In this document: piece after piece, positions 1 through 4,712 of the stretch
How the letters are laid out: each line of letters starts with the position of its first letter
Numbering within the stretch: position 1 is the first letter of the stretch
Assembly: GCA_913009515.1 (NCBI GenBank)
Contig: CAJVYO010000124.1
Span: forward strand, 1-5,432
DNA: 5,432 bases
Direction: 5' to 3'
DNA from: an uncultured Methylococcaceae bacterium
Lineage (GTDB): Bacteria > Pseudomonadota > Gammaproteobacteria > Methylococcales > Methylomonadaceae
Notes under the pieces: generated by a model
Told to the model about the DNA's origin: nothing
What the model saw: the letters and a program-made list of their open reading frames with translations, nothing else
Databases searched by the model: none
Program-made: the position numbers and the translations under genes

Positions 1-562
1 AAAACACCCCGCCTAAATAACTTAATGGCGTTAAAATAAAATTCGGAATAATAGAGATATCATCGAAACTATCTGCGAATACCGCATTAATAAAACCCGC
101 TAAAGAAAATAATATTGAGGTCAAAACAAAAACAGCGATAGTAATATCCCAATGTATCACCGTAATTTGGGTAAATAATAAGGAGATACCCGATACCACA
201 CAGCCTACTAATAAACCTCGCGTAACACCACCGCCAATATAACCCGCTAAAATTGTCCAGTTAGCAATGGGAGCAACCAATAATTCTTCAATATGCCGCT
301 GAAATTTAGTGGAATAAAATGATGACACCACATTGGCATAGGAATGACTAATCACTGACATTAAAATCACCCCTGGCACAATATAATCCATATAACTCAC
401 ACCATTCACCCTACCAATGCGTTCGCCCATTAATTGCCCGAAAATTAGAAAATACAACGAAGTGGTAATCGCGGGCGGCAATAAAGTTTGCGGCCAAATA
501 CGCATAAAACGGCGTATTTCTTTAAATAATAAGGTACGAAAAGCAATGGAATTATTCATCAT
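1..562 (-). CDS. yadH: ABC-2 type transporter permease, YadH-like (3' end missing)
   Basis: This is the membrane subunit of an ABC-2 family transporter, probably an exporter in the inner membrane; the substrate of E. coli YadH is not firmly established. The visible part is 187 codons and runs off the left edge, so about the last quarter is missing (E. coli YadH is about 256 residues). Recognisable stretches shared with E. coli YadH as I remember it are RFMRIWPQTLLPP (18-30), YMDYIVPG (57-64), KFQRHIEELLVAP (86-98), GGGV.RGL (110-117), FSLAGFINAVFA (152-163) and the FDDISIIP..ILTPLSYLGGVF stretch (166-187). Hydrophobic segments lie near 27-45, 60-80, 104-127, 139-163 and 170 onward. The start ATG at 562 overlaps the stop of the upstream hydroxylase by one base (TAATG); the next codon is also ATG (559), so either could be used. 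No strong Shine-Dalgarno is visible, which fits translational coupling. The partner ATPase (YadG type) is not upstream as it is in E. coli. Family is sure, substrate unknown. Confidence 0.92.
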   Translation of the reverse strand, partial: MMNNSIAFRTLLFKEIRRFMRIWPQTLLPPAITTSLYFLIFGQLMGERIGRVNGVSYMDYIVPGVILMSVISHSYANVVSSFYSTKFQRHIEELLVAPIANWTILAGYIGGGVTRGLLVGCVVSGISLLFTQITVIHWDITIAVFVLTSILFSLAGFINAVFADSFDDISIIPNFILTPLSYLGGVF

Positions 563-1776
563 TAAACCAGCTTTTCACCTTTGGCTAATTTAGGTAAACG
601 CCCTTCTAAGCCCATTGCTCCTCGCATTACTTTATATTTGAGTGGAGCGACTTTTTCAGCTAAGCCTAAACCTAAATTACGTAGCATTTTTAATGGCGTA
701 CTTTCATGGCTAAAGGCATGATAAAAAACATCCATCACCGTCATCATTTTTAAATTTTCAAAACGACGTAAACGCTCATAACGCTTAAGCACATTAATAT
801 CCGCAATATCTTTACCTCGCTCCTGAGCTTCAATTAATACTTCAGCCAACATCGCAGCATCTAGCAAGCCAATATTAACCCCTTGTCCTGCTAGTGGATT
901 AATGGTGTGAGCCGCATCACCCACTAACGCTACGCCTTTTTTCACATACTCTTGAGCGTGTTGACGTTTTAAAGGGAAACTTGCCACACCTAAAATCTTA
1001 TTAACCTTGCCCAAACAATCGGGAAACGTTGCCATTAATTCGACTAAGAGTTCATCAGTCGGCAAAGCCTTCAAACGTTTAACCTCAGTTGCACTGTTAT
1101 ACCAAACCAAGGAACCATAATTGCCTGTTAACGGCAAAAAGGCTTGCGGACCCGATAATACGAAACGTTGCCATGTAATATCTTGCTGTTCATAATCGGT
1201 TTCAATATACAGCACCATCGCATGTTGAGCATAATCCCAACTGGTGACACCAATATTGGCGAGTTGACGTACTTTAGATTGCCCGCCATCCGCGCCAACC
1301 AATACTTTTGCGGTTAAAACCTGTCCACCCTCTAATTCAACTGAGCCTTTACCTTGTTGATAATTAATTTTTTCAATTCGCTGCGGGCATAATAAATTGA
1401 TATTAGCAAAACTCTCGGCTTGCTTTAATAATGCTAATTGCGTCACCCGATTTTCAACAATAAACCCTAATTCATCGTATTCAATCGCATCACTATTAAA
1501 TTCTGTATCACCCACAGTTTCCCAAACCCGCATACGCTTAAAAGGACAGCTACGCATTGCTAATACGGATTCCCAAGCCCCTACTGATTCTAAAATATTT
1601 TTTGAGGCAATACTTAAGGCAGAGACACGCATATCATGGGCTTGTGTTGCTGCAAAGGGTTCTGGCAAAGTTTGTTCAACAACGGCAACACTTAAATCAC
1701 TATCACCCAAGGCACACGCAACAGCAGCTCCCACCATACCGCCACCAATAATTAATACATCATACTGTTCTTGCAT
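562..1776 (-). CDS. ubiF: UbiH/UbiF/VisC/COQ6-family FAD-dependent ubiquinone-biosynthesis hydroxylase, closest to UbiF
   Basis: This is a flavoprotein monooxygenase that hydroxylates the benzoquinol ring of ubiquinone precursors using O2 and NAD(P)H; it is likely part of the soluble/peripheral Ubi complex. From the chosen start it has 404 residues, normal for the family. Seen motifs: the FAD-binding GGGMVG (11-16), an acidic residue ending the second strand (AVVEQ, 31-35), the R-V-S-A-L-S segment (50-55), the GADG motif (161-164) and the GDAAHTINPLAGQGVN ribityl-binding motif (286-301). Pieces such as MDVFYHAFS (348-356) and PLKMLRNLGL (361-370) resemble UbiF (C6 hydroxylase) more than UbiI or UbiH, while AVVEQ and KRYERLR also recall UbiI/VisC. 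The subtype is therefore likely but not certain. The open frame extends upstream to an ATG at 1818 that would overlap queC. I chose ATG 1776 because AGGA lies 8 bases before it and the family begins just ahead of the GxGxxG; ATG 1782 has only 2 bases. It sits 19 bases after queC and overlaps the permease start. Confidence 0.93.
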   Translation of the reverse strand: MQEQYDVLIIGGGMVGAAVACALGDSDLSVAVVEQTLPEPFAATQAHDMRVSALSIASKNILESVGAWESVLAMRSCPFKRMRVWETVGDTEFNSDAIEYDELGFIVENRVTQLALLKQAESFANINLLCPQRIEKINYQQGKGSVELEGGQVLTAKVLVGADGGQSKVRQLANIGVTSWDYAQHAMVLYIETDYEQQDITWQRFVLSGPQAFLPLTGNYGSLVWYNSATEVKRLKALPTDELLVELMATFPDCLGKVNKILGVASFPLKRQHAQEYVKKGVALVGDAAHTINPLAGQGVNIGLLDAAMLAEVLIEAQERGKDIADINVLKRYERLRRFENLKMMTVMDVFYHAFSHESTPLKMLRNLGLGLAEKVAPLKYKVMRGAMGLEGRLPKLAKGEKLV

Positions 1777-1784
1777 TTTCATTT

Positions 1785-1788
1785 TCCT
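1785..1788 (-). promoter_or_regulatory. Shine-Dalgarno AGGA deciding the hydroxylase start
   Basis: On the minus strand AGGA (1788 to 1785) lies 8 bases before ATG 1776 and only 2 bases before ATG 1782. It falls in the 19-base gap after the queC stop. The spacing favours a start at 1776 and argues against the longer reading from 1818, which would overlap queC. Confidence 0.6.
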
Positions 1789-1795
1789 AATTTTG

Positions 1796-2467
1796 TTATT
1801 GATAACGGGTAGGGTCATTCACCCCAGCTTGTTCAAACCCTATTTTTCGTAAACGACAGGCATCACATTGCCCACACGCTTCACCTTCTCTATTTGCCGC
1901 ATAACAGGAAACCGTCTGTTGATAATCCACACCTAATGATAAACCCTGTTGAATAATGTCACCTTTGCTTAAGTCAATTAAAGGCGCCTTAATACTAATA
2001 GTGCCACCTTCCACACCGGCTTTCGTTGCTACATTCGCTAACGCTTGAAATGCTTCAATAAACTGCGGGCGACAATCAGGATAGCCCGAATAATCCACGG
2101 CATTCACGCCAATAAAAATAGCATCAGCGTCTAATACTTCTGCCCAGCCCAAAGCAAACGATAAAAACACCGTATTACGGGCGGGTACATAGGTCACAGG
2201 AATACCTGCTTGTGCAGTCGTTGGCACGGTTAAATCATCATCGGTTAAAGCAGAACCGCCGATTTCACCCAAGCCTAAATTAATCACTTTATGCTCTAAC
2301 ACTTGGTAATCATTGGCAATCTGTCGGGCGGCGTTAAGTTCCGCATTATGTTTTTGACCATAATCAAAACTTAAGGCATACACTTCATACGCTTGTTGTT
2401 TCGCCATTGCCAGAACCGTCACCGAATCTAAGCCCCCTGATAATAAAATAATTGCCTTTTTTGTCAT
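1796..2467 (-). CDS. queC: 7-cyano-7-deazaguanine (preQ0) synthase QueC
   Basis: QueC is a cytosolic ATP-dependent enzyme that converts 7-carboxy-7-deazaguanine to preQ0, a precursor of queuosine in tRNA (and in some bacteria of deazaguanine DNA modification). The protein has 223 residues, close to E. coli QueC. It shows the PP-loop ATP-binding SGGLDS (10-15), SFDYGQKHNAE (33-43), the VPARN segment (94-98), the SGYPDCR motif (127-133), and the C-terminal zinc-binding cysteines C188, C198, C201 and C204 (C-x9-C-x2-C-x2-C). All key residues are present. The open frame reaches back to 2551, but the ATG at 2467 begins right before the PP-loop as in the family; the longer version would start upstream of the predicted promoter. 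AAAGG lies very close to this ATG (2-base gap), so the ribosome site is imperfect. It is the first gene of the leftward string. No queD, queE or queF is visible here, so the rest of the pathway must be elsewhere. Confidence 0.96.
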   Translation of the reverse strand: MTKKAIILLSGGLDSVTVLAMAKQQAYEVYALSFDYGQKHNAELNAARQIANDYQVLEHKVINLGLGEIGGSALTDDDLTVPTTAQAGIPVTYVPARNTVFLSFALGWAEVLDADAIFIGVNAVDYSGYPDCRPQFIEAFQALANVATKAGVEGGTISIKAPLIDLSKGDIIQQGLSLGVDYQQTVSCYAANREGEACGQCDACRLRKIGFEQAGVNDPTRYQ

Positions 2468-2481
2468 AGCCTTTAAAAATA

Positions 2482-2498
2482 CATTAAATCGTTTAATG
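2482..2498. repeat. Perfect inverted repeat, possible operator at the queC promoter
   Basis: CATTAAA (2482-2488) and TTTAATG (2492-2498) are exact reverse complements separated by TCG. The repeat ends 3 bases from the leftward -10 hexamer and covers the predicted queC transcription start. That position suits a repressor operator. An RNA hairpin is less likely because the transcript would begin inside the repeat. AT-rich palindromes arise by chance, so the regulatory role is inference. Confidence 0.45.
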
Positions 2499-2501
2499 AC
2501 T

Positions 2502-2532
2502 ATTATACGTGTATCGCGATTAAAAAAATCAA
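2502..2532 (-). promoter_or_regulatory. Candidate sigma70 promoter for queC string
   Basis: Reading the minus strand, TATAAT (2507 to 2502) is a perfect -10. TTGATT (2532 to 2527) is the best -35 (4 of 6) but the spacer is 19 bases, longer than the usual 17. Transcription would start near 2495, giving a leader of about 28 bases before the queC ATG at 2467. The position supports the short queC start. The match is by eye only. Confidence 0.5.
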
Positions 2533-2560
2533 TGGAATCTCCCTGTAGCAAATATATAAT
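2533..2560 (+). promoter_or_regulatory. Candidate sigma70 promoter for hslO string
   Basis: TATAAT at 2555-2560 is a perfect -10 hexamer. The best -35 is TGGAAT at 2533-2538 (3 of 6) with a 16-base spacer, so the promoter may be weak or activator-dependent. The expected start is near 2567, giving a leader of about 29 bases. Hsp33 genes are often heat-inducible, but I do not see a convincing sigma32 site. Confidence 0.45.
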
Positions 2561-2595
2561 GGTAAATTAATTATGTTTTTTAAACAGACCCCATC

Positions 2596-3471
2596 ATGCA
2601 AGATAACGATACCTTACGCCGTTTTTTATTCGAAGATTTAGCCATTCGTGGTGAATGGGTTAATTTAACCGAGAGTTGGCAAACCGCTAAACAGCATCAT
2701 AATTACCCTAACAATGTGATGCAACAACTGGGCGAAGCCCTTGCCGCAGCCACTTTATTATCAGCCACCATAAAATTTGACGGCAATTTAATTTTACAAG
2801 CACAAGGTGATGGCGATTTAAATTCACTCACCGTTCAATGTACGCATAACCGAGATATTCGGGGCTGGGCTCGTAGCAGCGAAGAGGTAACAGGTGAAAA
2901 TTTTGCAGAATTATTGGGAAATGGGCGTATTGTTTTAACTATCAATGCCAACAAAGGCGAACCGTATCAAGGTATTGTTAGCGTAGCAGGCACGCAGTTT
3001 GCGGATTCAATTGAAAATTATTTCACCCAATCTGAACAACTTAAAACACGGCTCTGGCTTTTCGCAGATGAACATCATGCCGCTGGCTTATTCATTCAAG
3101 AGCTTCCGTCAAACGATAAACCTCACGCTGACGAAAACTGGACGCGAATCGAAGCCCTTGCAGATACTATTACTGATAAAGAGTTACTTTATTTACCTTG
3201 CGAACAAGTATTACAACGCTTATTTCATGAAGAAGCCTTGCGTTTATTTGAAGCAGAATCCGTTGCATTTAAATGTCGCTGCTCACAAGAAAAAATAGAA
3301 ACCACACTGCTGGCACTCGGAAAAAGTGAAGTCGAGCAAATAATCAAAGAACAAGGTGAAATTATCGCTGACTGTGAATTTTGCAGTCGCCAATATCAAT
3401 TTGATAACATTGATATTGAACGTATTTTTTCAGCACAAGGCATTAACAACACCTCCAACACTCAACATTAA
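2596..3471 (+). CDS. hslO: Redox-regulated molecular chaperone Hsp33
   Basis: Hsp33 is a cytosolic holdase chaperone. In reducing conditions it is inactive with zinc bound by four cysteines; oxidation plus unfolding (as with hypochlorite or heat with peroxide) releases zinc, forms disulfides and activates it. The protein is 291 residues, the family's usual length. The N-terminal part shows typical Hsp33 stretches: DTLRRFLFED (5-14), the RGEWV segment (18-22), LGEALAAATLLSATIKFDG (45-63), LQAQGDGDL (67-75) and RGWAR (89-93). The C-terminal switch is intact: C227-x-C229, then a 30-residue linker, then C260-x2-C263. The start at 2596 matches the family; no good Shine-Dalgarno precedes it (the bases before the ATG are ACAGACCCCATC). 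The tail after about residue 280 is short and Asn/Thr-rich. It begins the rightward string, behind a perfect TATAAT, and is followed after 8 bases by the cold-shock-domain gene. Confidence 0.97.
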   Translation: MQDNDTLRRFLFEDLAIRGEWVNLTESWQTAKQHHNYPNNVMQQLGEALAAATLLSATIKFDGNLILQAQGDGDLNSLTVQCTHNRDIRGWARSSEEVTGENFAELLGNGRIVLTINANKGEPYQGIVSVAGTQFADSIENYFTQSEQLKTRLWLFADEHHAAGLFIQELPSNDKPHADENWTRIEALADTITDKELLYLPCEQVLQRLFHEEALRLFEAESVAFKCRCSQEKIETTLLALGKSEVEQIIKEQGEIIADCEFCSRQYQFDNIDIERIFSAQGINNTSNTQH

Positions 3472-3473
3472 GG
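3470..3473 (+). promoter_or_regulatory. Ribosome-binding site of the cold-shock-domain gene, overlapping the hslO stop
   Basis: AAGG begins inside the hslO stop codon (TAA at 3469-3471) and lies 6 bases before the ATG at 3480. A ribosome ending hslO would cover this site, which suggests that the two genes are translated from one message. Confidence 0.55.
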
Positions 3474-3479
3474 CATATC

Positions 3480-3854
3480 ATGAGCAAAAAAAACACAGCA
3501 CATACCGTTCATCAAGGTAAATTAAAACAATGGAATAAAGATAAAGGCTTCGGCTATATTGGTCACGACGCTGAAAAACAAGATATATTCCTTCATGCCT
3601 CAGAGTTTAGAGCCACTAAAACTATTAATCGTAAACCTGTTGTCGGCGATACTATTTATTATCAAGTTGTTGCGTCTCAAAATGGTAAAACACAAGCTGT
3701 CAATGCGAGTTTTAGCCTAAAAAATAGAATTGATAGTCGCCTGAGTTCTAAATACGCTGTCATGATTAAAGATAAACTACAGGCTTTTTATAAAATCGCC
3801 TCGTTTATTATTATCTTTTTAGTGATTGCGACGGTTTATGATATGGTGGTTTGA
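3480..3854 (+). CDS. Membrane-anchored cold-shock-domain protein (CSD plus one C-terminal transmembrane helix)
   Basis: This 124-residue protein has an N-terminal cold-shock domain (about 10-79), an OB-fold that binds single-stranded RNA or DNA. Seen motifs are the start strand GKLKQWNKDKGFGYI (13-27), containing the RNP1-like KGFGYI (22-27), and the RNP2-like DIFLHAS (35-41); VGDTIYYQV (55-63) fits the fourth strand. A basic linker (about 81-105, KNRIDSRL, MIKDKLQ, FYK) leads to one strongly hydrophobic helix (about 106-120), and the protein ends four residues later. Positive charges before the helix predict the CSD in the cytoplasm, tethered to the inner membrane. Known relatives with a CSD and a C-terminal membrane part usually carry a multi-helix DUF1294 domain and are around 200 residues or more; here only one helix exists. 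The 30 bases after the TGA stop do not continue such a domain in any obvious frame. It could be a naturally short form or a truncated DUF1294 protein. Exact targets and function are unknown. Confidence 0.88.
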   Translation: MSKKNTAHTVHQGKLKQWNKDKGFGYIGHDAEKQDIFLHASEFRATKTINRKPVVGDTIYYQVVASQNGKTQAVNASFSLKNRIDSRLSSKYAVMIKDKLQAFYKIASFIIIFLVIATVYDMVV

Positions 3855-3884
3855 ATATTCATCATTCACTAATTTAAACAGATT

Positions 3885-4703
3885 ATGAAAAAAAATTATT
3901 TATATAGTTCATTCCTTATTATCTTATGTACTTTTTTAATTTCCTGTACAAAAGAATATAAAATCACTATAAAATCAGTACCTGATCATGTGGAAGTAAC
4001 TGATGTTAAGCGTGGAAAATTAGGATTCACTAACCTAGAAAAATTAGTCTCATCAAAAAAATCAGAATTTCCAAATTTAAATTTGACCTTTTCTAAACCA
4101 GGTTATGTTGAAAAAAAAATTGATTTATTAAAAATAAAACACGACCAAACTGTGATGGTGACACTCCATTCAGCACCTACTTATCTACATATTGAATCTA
4201 TACCTCCTAGTGCAAAAATTAAAATATTCAATAAAGAAGGTCTACAATTACAATTTATAGATAACTCTAAAATATCAAGAAAATATTACTTTGCTAATAA
4301 ACGCCTTAAAATATCAAATAATTTAAATAAAGTATTATTACAACTTAATCATAATGGCTACAAACCATTCAATCAAGAAATAACCATCGAGCCACACAAA
4401 GAGAATAGATTTTCATTCCAATTAGAAAAAATCAATCCTATATTAAAAGTAAACTCTATTCCTAGTGGAGCTGAAGTCTACGATAAAACATTGGGTTTTT
4501 TAGGTAGAACACCATTATCTCTAAACTTAAGCTGGAACCAATTAATTAGATTATCTCAAGAATATGATGCTATGAATACTTCTAGCATTAATTTTCATTT
4601 AACACTAAAAAAGGATAACCATCAAACAAAAGAAATAATTCAAGAATTTCAAATTTATAATCATAATCCAATTATATGGGTTAACTTAATAAAAAATAAA
4701 TAA
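3885..4703 (+). CDS. Putative outer-membrane lipoprotein with three PEGA-like modules
   Basis: I do not recognise a named gene. The 272-residue protein starts with a type II signal peptide (KK, then hydrophobic 5-18) and a lipobox L-I-S-C with the lipidated cysteine at 21; Thr at +2 is not an inner-membrane retention signal, so the outer membrane is likely. The mature part shows three tandem PEGA-like beta modules. Module 1 is about 25-94 (IKSVPDHVEV, then KPGY at 71-74), module 2 about 99-180 (IESIPPSAKI, then NGY at 157-159), and module 3 about 185-268 (VNSIPSGAEV, then the typical GFLGRTPL at 204-211). Module 3 is the closest to a standard PEGA domain but has lost the late GY. PEGA domains are small surface-associated beta domains of unclear function, often in envelope proteins. 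The gene is very A/T-rich, codes for many Lys, Asn and Ile, and has no evident Shine-Dalgarno. It lies 30 bases after the CSD gene and 9 before a similar lipoprotein gene. Confidence 0.85.
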   Translation: MKKNYLYSSFLIILCTFLISCTKEYKITIKSVPDHVEVTDVKRGKLGFTNLEKLVSSKKSEFPNLNLTFSKPGYVEKKIDLLKIKHDQTVMVTLHSAPTYLHIESIPPSAKIKIFNKEGLQLQFIDNSKISRKYYFANKRLKISNNLNKVLLQLNHNGYKPFNQEITIEPHKENRFSFQLEKINPILKVNSIPSGAEVYDKTLGFLGRTPLSLNLSWNQLIRLSQEYDAMNTSSINFHLTLKKDNHQTKEIIQEFQIYNHNPIIWVNLIKNK

Positions 4704-4712
4704 TTCAATACA

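Larger units (their letters stand above)
2468..2595. other. Divergent intergenic region between queC and hslO
   Basis: These 128 AT-rich bases separate the two gene strings that point away from each other. They contain one perfect TATAAT hexamer on each strand, a 17-base inverted repeat next to the leftward -10, and an 8-base palindrome ATCGCGAT (2513-2520). There is no obvious RNA gene, and the predicted leftward leader (about 28 bases) is too short for a preQ1 riboswitch in front of queC. Confidence 0.7.

Noticed and set aside
1777..1818. Longer reading of the ubiquinone hydroxylase from ATG 1818
   Set aside because: It would overlap the end of queC and adds 14 residues not typical of the family; AGGA is well spaced for ATG 1776.
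1397..1852. Open frames on the plus strand inside the hydroxylase gene
   Set aside because: They lie antisense to a clear conserved gene, have no recognisable domain and no ribosome-binding site.
2467..2500. preQ1 riboswitch in front of queC
   Set aside because: The predicted leader is only about 28 bases and lacks a C-rich loop/A-rich tail arrangement.
2468..2551. Longer reading of QueC from position 2551
   Set aside because: The family starts immediately before the PP-loop, and the extension covers the candidate promoter region.
2573..2641. Short upstream frame (22 codons plus TAG) overlapping the hslO start
   Set aside because: Out of frame with hslO, no good ribosome-binding site and no features; likely chance.
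2999..3298. Second plus-strand open frame inside hslO
   Set aside because: It is an out-of-frame shadow of a fully conserved Hsp33 gene, with no family signal.
3853..3884. Terminator or promoter between the CSD gene and the first lipoprotein
   Set aside because: Only the small palindrome GAATATTC (3853-3860) and a TATGAT at 3837-3842 without a matching -35 are present; neither is convincing.
4072..4085. 14-base palindrome CAAATTTAAATTTG in the first lipoprotein gene
   Set aside because: It is inside coding sequence of very A/T-rich DNA where such palindromes are expected by chance.
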